From the NCBI GenBank assembly GCA_030450335.1, contig JAKDIS010000126.1, forward strand, positions 1 through 6,745: a stretch of DNA of 6,745 nucleotides, read 5' to 3'. This stretch comes from Corynebacterium sp. (lineage in GTDB: Bacteria; Actinomycetota; Actinomycetes; Mycobacteriales; Mycobacteriaceae). Within the stretch, counting starts at the first letter, position 1, and every line of letters starts with the position of its first letter. Under the pieces are notes generated by a model. It did no database searches. It was not told the DNA's origin and worked only from the letters and a program-made list of their open reading frames with translations. Made by a program: the position numbers and the translations under genes. Shown here piece after piece: positions 1 to 5,836 of the stretch.

Positions 1-568
1 AGCCGTAGTGGGCCTCGGCGTCCTCACGCATCTCGTAGCGTCCGGCGGGGATCTCGGAGATCCCCGGCACCGCACCCGGCATCACCAGAGGCAGCGCGGC
101 AGGCGCGGCAGGCGTGTCCGTCTTCACCGACGCCTCCCGCTCCGCGGCACCGGCCTCCGCCACTCCCCCGCCCAGGGCGACCGGTGCACCGGCCGTCGCG
201 GACTCCTCCGGGCCCAGCTCCCCGAGCTCCACCTCACCGTGGTCGACCCCGTCGGTCACCTCGAGCTCGGCGAGGTCCGCCAGGGCGTCGGAGAAGTCGC
301 TGCCCGGGGCCGTGGACTGCAGCTGGAGACCGAGACCGCTGCCACCCACGACGATCCCCGCCGCCGTCTGCCGGGCGCGCAGGGCCTGCGACGACACCAG
401 CGCCAGCGGCGCGTCCTGCGTGTCCTGCTCGCCACCGAGGCGCTCGCCGGCGGCGCGCGCCTGCGACCAGCCAAGGTCGGTGAGGGCGGCGCCCGGCAGC
501 CGTGTGTCCAGGGCATGGCTGATGTTCGAGGTCGTCTGCCCGTGGCGGATCAGCAGCAGTCGGCTCAT
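1..568 (-). CDS. Histidine phosphatase family protein (phosphoglycerate mutase-like), 3'-truncated by the window edge
   Basis: The first 189 residues are present and the C-terminus lies beyond position 1. The N-terminal LLLIRHGQT carries the RHG phosphohistidine motif (R8, H9, G10), and SSQALRARQTA (59-69) matches the second conserved arginine motif of the branch-1 histidine phosphatase superfamily. EIPAGRYEMR (172-181) matches the family's E-x-x-AG-x-x-E motif. The second catalytic histidine would lie off the window. Members remove or transfer phosphate through a phosphohistidine in the cytoplasm; the substrate cannot be told here, and true glycolytic mutase activity is unlikely to be inferred safely. 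The ATG at 568 overlaps the pheA stop as ATGA, with a G-rich Shine-Dalgarno-like stretch at 575-582, so it is probably translationally coupled to pheA. Oddity: about 90 residues rich in Ala, Gly and Glu separate the second and third motifs, much more than I expect for this family. Confidence 0.88.
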   Translation of the reverse strand, partial: MSRLLLIRHGQTTSNISHALDTRLPGAALTDLGWSQARAAGERLGGEQDTQDAPLALVSSQALRARQTAAGIVVGGSGLGLQLQSTAPGSDFSDALADLAELEVTDGVDHGEVELGELGPEESATAGAPVALGGGVAEAGAAEREASVKTDTPAAPAALPLVMPGAVPGISEIPAGRYEMREDAEAHYG

Positions 569-1548
569 GCCGGACCCCCCTCGGCCAGCTGCCGCACCCA
601 GTCCCACGACGCCGCGTAGTCCGGCGGCACCGAACCGTCCGGCCCGTCGGCGCCACCGACCCAGCCCTCCTGCGGCCAGGACCCCAGGAACCGGATGCGT
701 TCACAGTAGCGGTGCAGGCCTGCCAGGGCCTCCGACACCGCGGCGTCCTCCAGGTGCCCCACGATCTCCACGTGGAAGTGGTACGTGCCCGCCTTCTCCC
801 GCGTGGGCCGCGACTCGATGCGCGACATGTCCACCCGGCGCGTCGCCAACTCCATCAACGCCATCACCAACGACGCCGGGACGTTCGGCACCTGCAGCAC
901 GATGGCGGTCCGGTCGTGCCCCGTGCGGGGCGTGGGTGTCTGCGGCAACCCGACGAGCACGAAACGCGTGTGCGCCCCGGCGACGTCCGCCACCCCGTCC
1001 GCCAGCGACTCCAACCCGTGGATCTCGCCCGCCCGGGCCGGTGCCGCCGCGGCGTCCGCCTCCCCGGCGGCGACCGCCGCGGCAGCCGCACCGTTGGAAC
1101 TCGCCGGGGCGAAGGAGGCGTCCGGCAGGTGCCCGCCAAGCCAGCGGCGCACCTGCGCCTCGGCGACGGGGTGCGTGGTGAACGTGCGCACGTCCTGAAG
1201 GCGTGTGCCGGGGCGCACCAGGATCGAGAAGACCACCGGCACATCGTGCTCGCGCAGGATCTGCACCGGCACGCCCGAGGCCAGGGAGTCAAACGTCTGG
1301 GTCACCGGGCCGTCCACGCTGCTCTCCAGGGCGACCACGGCGCGGTCGACCTCGCCGGAGCGCACCAGGTCCAGCGCCGCGGCCGGGGAGCTCACCGTGC
1401 GGTGGACGACGTCGGACGGCAGGTGCCCGGCGCCCGTGAGGTTCAGGACGGCCTGCTCGGTGAACGTGCCGCGGGGCCCGAGGTAGGCGACCTGCGTGGT
1501 GGCGGGAGATGCGGAGGGTGTGCTGGCCGGTGGGGCGGTCTGCTTCAT
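565..1548 (-). CDS. pheA: Prephenate dehydratase (monofunctional, with C-terminal ACT domain)
   Basis: This cytoplasmic enzyme converts prephenate to phenylpyruvate, water and CO2 in phenylalanine synthesis. The 327-residue protein has the usual two parts. The catalytic PDT domain (about 19-200) opens with VAYLGPRGTFTEQAVL and contains SSNGA (150-154) and the TRF motif (T194, R195, F196). The ACT domain (about 213-290) carries ESRPTR (245-250), the phenylalanine-binding ESRP motif, which implies feedback inhibition by phenylalanine. The first 18 residues are a Pro/Ser/Thr-rich extension and residues 291-327 an extra tail, as I recall for corynebacterial PheA. There is no chorismate mutase domain. 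The ATG at 1548 is chosen because a -10-like TAGGTT lies 6 bases upstream, fitting a leaderless start; no good Shine-Dalgarno is present. Oddity: the usual I-E-N motif reads L-E-S (S76), replacing an asparagine linked to prephenate binding in E. coli PheA. Confidence 0.96.
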   Translation of the reverse strand: MKQTAPPASTPSASPATTQVAYLGPRGTFTEQAVLNLTGAGHLPSDVVHRTVSSPAAALDLVRSGEVDRAVVALESSVDGPVTQTFDSLASGVPVQILREHDVPVVFSILVRPGTRLQDVRTFTTHPVAEAQVRRWLGGHLPDASFAPASSNGAAAAAVAAGEADAAAAPARAGEIHGLESLADGVADVAGAHTRFVLVGLPQTPTPRTGHDRTAIVLQVPNVPASLVMALMELATRRVDMSRIESRPTREKAGTYHFHVEIVGHLEDAAVSEALAGLHRYCERIRFLGSWPQEGWVGGADGPDGSVPPDYAASWDWVRQLAEGGPA

Positions 1549-1557
1549 GCCACCAAC

Positions 1558-1575
1558 CTACCGGGGCGCCGGTAG
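1558..1575. repeat. Inverted repeat between the divergent pheA and amidase starts
   Basis: CTACCGG (1558-1564) and CCGGTAG (1569-1575) are perfect 7-base arms around GGCG. The repeat overlaps parts of both -10 elements, so it could be an operator acting on both genes. Part of the symmetry may arise simply because two divergent TA-containing -10 elements flank a GC-rich core. Confidence 0.5.
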
Positions 1576-1578
1576 TGT
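1573..1578 (+). promoter_or_regulatory. Candidate -10 element of a leaderless amidase promoter
   Basis: TAGTGT fits the actinobacterial TAnnnT -10 pattern and is followed by 7 bases and then the ATG at 1586, which is the spacing of a leaderless transcript. No Shine-Dalgarno sequence precedes this ATG. The matching -35 position (about 1550-1555, CCACCA) is poor and falls on the -10 of the opposing pheA promoter, so the two promoters could not easily be occupied at once. Confidence 0.5.
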
Positions 1579-1585
1579 GTCCGAC

Positions 1586-2959
1586 ATGAATCCCTCCCCG
1601 CGCACCACCGAGGCGGTGACGGCCCGACTCGACCGCGCCTGCGCCCGCACCGGACTGACCCCCGCGGAGCTCGGGGTCGCCAGGATCTACGACCGACCCC
1701 ACAGCGACGACACCGAGTTCGGCCCCCTGCGCGGGGTGGACGTCCTGGTCAAGGACCTCAACCTCGTCGCCGGGGAGGTCACCTCCTTCGGCTCGTTCGG
1801 CAACGACGTGGTCCCCACATCCCACGACACCGCCGTGGCCCGCCTGCTGCAGGACGGCGCCCGCCTCGTCGGCGCGAGCGTGACCGCCGAGTTCGGCGCC
1901 ACCGTGTACACCGAGCCGGCGCACGGGCCCGGCCCGGTGAACCCGGTCGACCGGCGGATGACCACCGGTGGTTCGTCCTCCGGGGCGGCCGTGGCCGTGG
2001 CGCGCGGCATCGTGGACGTCGCCCACGCCAACGACGGCGGCGGGTCGATCCGCGTGCCCGCCGCCGCGGTGGGACTGCCCGGGCTGAAACCCGCGCACAC
2101 GGTCGGCGGCGGCGTGCTCCCCAACCCTGCGGCGCAGGGGGTGATCGCCCGCGACCTGGAGCTCACCGGACGCGCGCTGGGCATCACGCACGGTGGTGCC
2201 ACCGGTGCCGGCGCTTCCGCACCGGGCCGTCGGCTGAACCTGGGGCACACCAACCGGCCCTTCCACACCGACACCGCCGTGGACCCCGCCGTGGCGAACG
2301 CGACGGCGGCCGCGGCGTCCCTGCTGGTCACCAGCGACGCCATCGCCGGGGTTCGTCCGGTGCCCGCCCCCTACCCGGTGGAGCACTTCGAGGTGTACTC
2401 GCGCATCATGGCCGCGCGGTGCCGGGACCTTCCTGACCCGTCGACGGTGATGCCCGGCTGGCTCCGGCAGCAGGGCCGGGCGCTGAGCCCCGCCCAGGTC
2501 GCGGACTCCGCGGCCGCCGTCGCCGACCTGCCTGCACAGGTGCTGGACGCCTGGGGTGCCGGGGACGCCGACGCGCCGGTGGACGTCGTGGTGACCCCGA
2601 TGCTCGCTTGCGCCCCACCGCCGGTCGGCGCCTTCTCCCGCTACTCCGCCGCCGGTGACCCCGCCACCGACTTCCTCGCGCAGACCGCGTGGACGCCGTG
2701 GGCGACCCTGTGGAACCTCACCGGTTGGGCCGGACTGTCCGTCCCGCTGGTCACCCCGGAGCATGCCGCCGGACGCTGGCCGGTGTCCGTCCACCTGGGC
2801 GCCGTCGCCGACCGCGCGTCGGCCGCCGACCTGCTCGGCCTGGCGTCCCACCTGCAGGACGCCGTCCGGCGCATGATCGACGCCGACCCTGCCGTCCTGC
2901 AGGCGCTGACCCTCGACGGGCCCGGCGACATCACCCGGCTGCTCCAGGACACACCGTGA
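1586..2959 (+). CDS. Amidase signature family hydrolase
   Basis: Enzymes of this family cleave amide bonds with a Ser-cisSer-Lys triad. All three residues can be placed in this 457-residue protein: Lys56 in VLVKDLNL, cis-Ser130 in TTGGSSSGAAVA and nucleophile Ser154 in DGGGSIRVPAA. The spacing of 24 between the two serines equals that of fatty acid amide hydrolase (217 and 241). The rest of the signature continues to GLPGLKP (163-169). The length is normal and there is no signal peptide, so it should be cytoplasmic. The substrate is unknown; I cannot separate general amidases from 6-aminohexanoate-cyclic-dimer-hydrolase-like or other subtypes. A GatA role is unlikely because no gatC or gatB is nearby. 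The ATG at 1586 is preferred over open frame further upstream because the longer version would run into pheA and because of the leaderless -10. The stop overlaps the start of the next gene by four bases. Confidence 0.92.
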   Translation: MNPSPRTTEAVTARLDRACARTGLTPAELGVARIYDRPHSDDTEFGPLRGVDVLVKDLNLVAGEVTSFGSFGNDVVPTSHDTAVARLLQDGARLVGASVTAEFGATVYTEPAHGPGPVNPVDRRMTTGGSSSGAAVAVARGIVDVAHANDGGGSIRVPAAAVGLPGLKPAHTVGGGVLPNPAAQGVIARDLELTGRALGITHGGATGAGASAPGRRLNLGHTNRPFHTDTAVDPAVANATAAAASLLVTSDAIAGVRPVPAPYPVEHFEVYSRIMAARCRDLPDPSTVMPGWLRQQGRALSPAQVADSAAAVADLPAQVLDAWGAGDADAPVDVVVTPMLACAPPPVGAFSRYSAAGDPATDFLAQTAWTPWATLWNLTGWAGLSVPLVTPEHAAGRWPVSVHLGAVADRASAADLLGLASHLQDAVRRMIDADPAVLQALTLDGPGDITRLLQDTP

Positions 2960-3724
2960 CCTCGGTGACTGGCACGCAGGTGGCCTCTGCCGGGCCCGCC
3001 GACCGTCGGGCGATCCGGTGGGAACTGCTCATCGTCCTGGCGGTGACCTTCGGTGCGTCCGGCGTGCGCTCGGCCCTGCGGCTGCTGGAGGCCGCGACCC
3101 GACCGGAGAACCTCAACGAGCAGACCACCACCCTGAATGCCCGCCAGTCCACGCTGGCGTGGCTGGACCCCGCCTTCCAGCTGATCTCCACCGGGGTACT
3201 GGTCGCCTGGGGCGGGCTCGCCCTGTTCCTGCTGCTCCGCCACGTCCCACCGACACTGTCCCTGCGTCCCCGGTGGCGCGACGCCCTGCCCGGCGCGGGA
3301 CTCGCCGCGCTGATCGGGGGTACCCGGGCTGGCGTTCTACGTGGGTGCGGTGCAGCTGGGGCTGTCGAAGGAGGTCGTGCCGACCGGGCTGGACCGCAGC
3401 GTGCAGGACCTGGTGCTGCTGGTGCTGAACTCCTGGGCCAACGGCTTCGCCGAGGAGATCCTGGTCGTGGCGTGGCTGTGCTGCCGGCTGCGCCAGCTAC
3501 GCGTGCCGTGGGTGTGGGTCTTCCTCGCCTCCGCCGTGCTACGCGGGAGCTACCACCTGTACCAGGGCTACTCCGCCGGCCTGGGGAACATGGTGATGGG
3601 TCTGGTGTTCGTGTGGTTCTTCTACCGCACCGGCCGGGTGTGGCCGCTGGTCATCGCCCACGGGTTGATCGACACCGTGGCCTTCGTCGGCTACCAGGTG
3701 CTGGGGTCCACGCCGGGGTTGTGA
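2956..3724 (+). pseudogene. CPBP-family intramembrane protease-like membrane protein, frameshifted
   Basis: Two open stretches in different frames together make one protein: 2956 to about 3318, then to the TGA at 3722-3724. Removing one G from the run at 3316-3320 restores a 255-residue protein reading ALIGVPGLAFYVGAVQLGL across the joint. Hydrophobic segments lie at about 22-36, 70-95, 113-131, 150-175, 183-197, 207-223 and 228-249. The CPBP (Abi/CAAX-protease-like) motifs are present in the restored protein: AEE (E166, E167), RGSYHLYQG (R196, H200) and HGLID (H235, D239). The usual arginine of EExxxR is valine (V171), as I recall for many actinobacterial members. Known relatives act in prenyl-protein processing or bacteriocin self-immunity; no role can be assigned here. 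The GTG start overlaps the amidase TGA (GTGA), with AGGA at 2946-2949 as Shine-Dalgarno, so the gene is coupled to the amidase. Unrepaired, the first frame runs as unrelated Arg/Gly-rich sequence to 3786, into the end of the opposing gene. Confidence 0.85.
3316..3320 (+). other. Frameshift site: run of five G
   Basis: The sequence ATCGGGGGTACCC has one G more than needed to keep the CPBP frame. Protein similarity shifts from frame 1 before the run to frame 2 after it. The causes could be a sequencing error, a real inactivating insertion, or slippage at the homopolymer. Confidence 0.85.
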
Positions 3725-3769
3725 CCGGCGGCGCGGACGACAGCATCGGAAGCCCTGGACAGGTGCGGC

Positions 3770-5425
3770 TCAGCCGAAGACGGTGAGCTCGCGCTTGACG
3801 ACCTTGCCGATCGGGTTACGCGGCAGCGGCTGGTCCATGAGCACCACGTCGCGCGGGACGGCGGGGGCCATGAAGTTGTCCCGCACGTGGTCGCGGATGT
3901 CGTCCTCGCTGACGCCCACGCTGCCGTCGGTGACCACGTAGGCCTTGACCCGCTGGAACTTCTCGTCGTCCTCCACGCCCACGCAGTAGGACTCCGACAC
4001 CCCGTCGACACGGTCGATGATGTCCGCCACCGAGGTGGGCCAGATGTTCTCGCCGCCGACGATGATCATGTCGTTGTTGCGGCCGAGCACGCGCAGCCGC
4101 CCGGTGACCGGGTCGACGACGCCCTTGTCGCCGAGGTCCAGCATGCCGTCGCGGTACTCAGGCTTGTCCCGGTCGCCCAGGTAGCCCTTCATGGACATGG
4201 CGTTGTGCGCGTGGATGATGCCGACCTCGCCGGGGGCGACCTCGCGGCCGGTCTCCGGGTCGAGCAGTTCCAGGCGGCCGTTCCACACGCGGTGGCCCGC
4301 GGTGGTGGGGTCCTCAGCCAGGTCCTCCGGGGTGGCGTAGGCGACGAGCAGTCCCTCGGTAGAGCCGTAGCCGCTGGACAGGATGTTGCCGTAGCGCTCC
4401 TGCAGACCGCGGACCAGGTCCTCGCTCATGGCGTTGCCGGCGTTGAGGATCCAGGTCATCGTGGACAGGTCGTAGGAGCCGTCGTCCTCGGCGAGCACGT
4501 CCTTGAGGAAGACCGCGGAGCTCAACGTGCCGGTGCACTTGTAGTCCTGAATCTGCTGCAGCACCACCTTCGGGGTGAACACGCGCTGGGTGACCAGGGT
4601 GCAGCCGGCGGTGATGGCGAGCACGGCCGCGCCCCAGCCCAGTACGTGGAAGAGGCTGGCGGTGAGCTGCAGCCGGTCGCCGGCCTTGACGTCCAGTCCC
4701 TTCAGGACGGGACCGAGGACGCCGACCGGGAAGCTGGGCTCGCTGTGCGCCACGGCCTTCGGCGTGCCGCTGGTACCCGAGGACATGAGCACCACGCCGC
4801 CCTGGCTGGGGCGGGAGGGGAACCGGTCGTCGGCGGCCCCGGGGTTGGCCCAGAAGTCCTCGATCGTGGGGTAGTCGATGTCCGTGCGGTGGCCCTCCGC
4901 GGCGTCGGCGTGCACGAGGGTGGCGCCGAAGTCGGCGAGCTCTGCCGGGTCCTCGGGGAAGCGGTCGTCGAACTCGGAGTCGTAGAAGATCACGTCGAGC
5001 TCGTGCTCGCGGACGATCTCGGCGATCTGGTGCTTGCTGGCGCCGACGTTCAGCAGGAACACGGTGAAACCGAGGTAGCCCTTGGCGGCCAACGGGAAGA
5101 GGAAGCCGCGGCCGTTGCGGGCCATGATGCCCACGCGGCTCTCCGAGGTGATGCCGTGGCTGGCCAGGGTGTGCGCGGTGAGCCGGGAGTAGTTGGTGAG
5201 CTCCTGGTAGGTCAGTTCACCCTGGTCGTCGACCAGTGCCAGGCGGGAGGGGAACCGTGCGGTCGATCCCTCGAGGAGGCCGGCGAGGCTGGTGCCGTAA
5301 CGTCCCAGGGCCTTGGCGACGCCCAGGCCCCCGGCCGGTGTGGACCCCTTGAGGAATCCGGTGTCTACGAAGGCCTTGGCTCCTTTTACAGCGCCTTTGA
5401 GGTCATAGGACAGCTGCTCGAACAC
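3770..5425 (-). CDS. Acyl-CoA synthetase (AMP-dependent synthetase/ligase, FadD type)
   Basis: Enzymes of this family activate a carboxylic acid, usually a fatty acid, to acyl-AMP and then acyl-CoA. The 551-residue protein is complete. It has an N-terminal helical preamble (1-50), the phosphate-binding loop MSSGTSGTPK (214-223), the YGSTEG adenine motif (353-358), LDLGDKG (429-435, ribose-binding D433), the hinge and C-domain core GRNNDMIIVGGENIWP (448-463), and PRNPIGKVVKREL (535-547) with the adenylation lysine K541. The chain substrate cannot be read from sequence; the preamble and length resemble mycobacterial and corynebacterial long-chain FadD proteins rather than acetyl-CoA synthetase. 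Initiation is at a GTG (5425-5423), fixed by a strong AAAGGAG five bases upstream. It is convergent with the CPBP gene and divergent from the secreted SGNH hydrolase across a 411-bp region, which suggests a shared lipid role but does not prove it. Confidence 0.94.
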   Translation of the reverse strand: MFEQLSYDLKGAVKGAKAFVDTGFLKGSTPAGGLGVAKALGRYGTSLAGLLEGSTARFPSRLALVDDQGELTYQELTNYSRLTAHTLASHGITSESRVGIMARNGRGFLFPLAAKGYLGFTVFLLNVGASKHQIAEIVREHELDVIFYDSEFDDRFPEDPAELADFGATLVHADAAEGHRTDIDYPTIEDFWANPGAADDRFPSRPSQGGVVLMSSGTSGTPKAVAHSEPSFPVGVLGPVLKGLDVKAGDRLQLTASLFHVLGWGAAVLAITAGCTLVTQRVFTPKVVLQQIQDYKCTGTLSSAVFLKDVLAEDDGSYDLSTMTWILNAGNAMSEDLVRGLQERYGNILSSGYGSTEGLLVAYATPEDLAEDPTTAGHRVWNGRLELLDPETGREVAPGEVGIIHAHNAMSMKGYLGDRDKPEYRDGMLDLGDKGVVDPVTGRLRVLGRNNDMIIVGGENIWPTSVADIIDRVDGVSESYCVGVEDDEKFQRVKAYVVTDGSVGVSEDDIRDHVRDNFMAPAVPRDVVLMDQPLPRNPIGKVVKRELTVFG

Positions 5426-5430
5426 TGTCT

Positions 5431-5437
5431 CTCCTTT
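5431..5437 (-). promoter_or_regulatory. Shine-Dalgarno site of the acyl-CoA synthetase
   Basis: AAAGGAG on the minus strand lies 5 bases before the GTG at 5425. It is the strongest ribosome binding site in the window and decides this non-ATG start. Confidence 0.85.
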
Positions 5438-5679
5438 ACGTGGGTTGTTGGTCGTGTCTGTTCACGGAAGATGTTCACGGGGTCCGCCACGGGCCCGGGT
5501 GTCCCGTGCAAGGTACGCCGGGGCGGGACGTGGCGAAAGTCAGGGTGCGGTCGGCGGGCGGTCGGCGGCGGGCGGGAAAAATTACTTTCGTCCACCATAC
5601 CGGCGTACGGGTGCTCTACGTTACCCGCAAGTCCGGATCGCCCCGCCCCCTCATGTCACTTGCGCAACATAGGTAACTT

Positions 5680-5694
5680 TAACCCCAGGGGTTA
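5680..5694. repeat. Perfect 15-bp palindrome
   Basis: TAACCCC (5680-5686), a central A, and GGGGTTA (5688-5694) form a perfect inverted repeat with a one-base centre. With so short a loop it is better read as a dimer-binding operator than as an RNA hairpin. It sits in the AT-richer part of the divergent region. Confidence 0.65.
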
Positions 5695-5720
5695 CATTCC
5701 CGCAGATTAGCGGTTAAAGT
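5691..5720 (+). promoter_or_regulatory. Candidate promoter of the SGNH hydrolase gene
   Basis: GTTACA (5691-5696, four of six matches to TTGACA) is followed after 18 bases by TAAAGT (5715-5720), which fits the TAnnnT pattern. This would give a leader of about 110 bases. A rival -10, TAATGT at 5726-5731, has no good -35 and would need an activator. The choice between them cannot be made from sequence alone. Confidence 0.4.
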
Positions 5721-5729
5721 CACGCTAAT
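5706..5729. repeat. Inverted repeat with 7-base arms
   Basis: ATTAGCG (5706-5712) and CGCTAAT (5723-5729) are perfect arms around a 10-base loop. The repeat overlaps the candidate -10 of the SGNH hydrolase gene, so a protein bound there could block transcription. Confidence 0.55.
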
Positions 5730-5734
5730 GTAAC
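5719..5734 (+). promoter_or_regulatory. GTCAC-N6-GTAAC, possible OmpR-family response regulator box (MtrA-like)
   Basis: GTCAC (5719-5723) and GTAAC (5730-5734) are separated by six bases. Paired GTnAC pentamers at this spacing are what I recall for actinobacterial OmpR-family regulators such as MtrA, GlnR and AfsQ1. In corynebacteria MtrA controls secreted cell-envelope enzymes, which would suit the neighbouring secreted hydrolase. Four more GTnAC pentamers occur at 5620, 5655, 5673 and 5691. The identity of the regulator is inference. Confidence 0.4.
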
Positions 5735-5782
5735 GTCGTTGCCCCGGGGAACGGTTGAGGAGACCGGATCCGTCCACGACCT

Positions 5783-5803
5783 GTCGGGGACACGTCGGGA
5801 CAC
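5783..5803 (+). repeat. Short tandem repeat in the hydrolase leader
   Basis: GTCGGGGACAC (5783-5793) is followed directly by GTCGGGACAC (5794-5803), two units that differ by one G. It lies just upstream of the ATG codons of the SGNH hydrolase. No function is evident. Confidence 0.5.
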
Positions 5804-5821
5804 CACATGACACGTTTCACG

Positions 5822-5828
5822 AGAGGAA
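5822..5828 (+). promoter_or_regulatory. Shine-Dalgarno site of the SGNH hydrolase
   Basis: AGAGGAA lies 8 bases before the ATG at 5837 and decides in favour of that start over the in-frame ATG at 5807, which has no comparable site. Confidence 0.75.
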
Positions 5829-5836
5829 CCTCAGCA

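Larger units (their letters stand above)
1555..1583 (-). promoter_or_regulatory. Candidate leaderless promoter of pheA
   Basis: On the minus strand, CGGACA (1583-1578, four of six matches to TTGACA) is followed after exactly 17 bases by TAGGTT (1560-1555), which fits the TAnnnT -10 pattern. The pheA ATG begins 6 bases further on, so transcription would start at or next to the A of the start codon. This is seen in the sequence; that it works as a promoter is inference. It overlaps the amidase promoter on the other strand. Confidence 0.6.
5426..5836. promoter_or_regulatory. Divergent intergenic regulatory region
   Basis: This 411-bp stretch between the acyl-CoA synthetase and the SGNH hydrolase contains no convincing gene. 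From 5426 to about 5575 it is GC-rich without clear signals apart from the Shine-Dalgarno. From about 5576 to 5740 it is distinctly richer in A and T, with several TAnnnT hexamers on both strands (for example TATGGT at 5599-5594 and TATGTT at 5671-5666 on the minus strand), and it holds the inverted repeats and GTnAC pentamers listed separately. From 5741 to 5836 it is a probable untranslated leader of the hydrolase gene. Confidence 0.7.

Noticed and set aside
8..1181. Overlapping plus-strand open frames opposite the phosphatase and pheA
   Set aside because: They are Arg/Pro/Ala-rich shadows without motifs; the minus-strand frames carry RHG, PDT and ACT motifs.
1289..2851. A 520-codon open frame on the minus strand opposite the amidase gene
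   Set aside because: It is a high-GC antisense shadow: long runs of Gly, Arg, His and Val, no domain motifs, and it overlaps pheA and the amidase, which both have clear catalytic motifs.
3725..3769. Possible terminator between the convergent CPBP and acyl-CoA synthetase genes
   Set aside because: Only two overlapping 4-base pairings (CCTG/CAGG and AGCC/GGCT) are present, with no T-run on either strand, so this is not enough for an intrinsic terminator.
3887..5710. A 607-codon open frame on the plus strand opposite the acyl-CoA synthetase
   Set aside because: Its composition is a mirror of the real gene (Val, Gly, Ala, His and Asp repeats) with no recognisable fold or motif, and no start with a ribosome binding site.
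5755..5836. GAGGAGA at 5757-5763 as a ribosome binding site for an upstream small gene
   Set aside because: No ATG, GTG or TTG follows at a workable distance, and the frame opened by the nearby TTG reads only as a shadow of the hydrolase.
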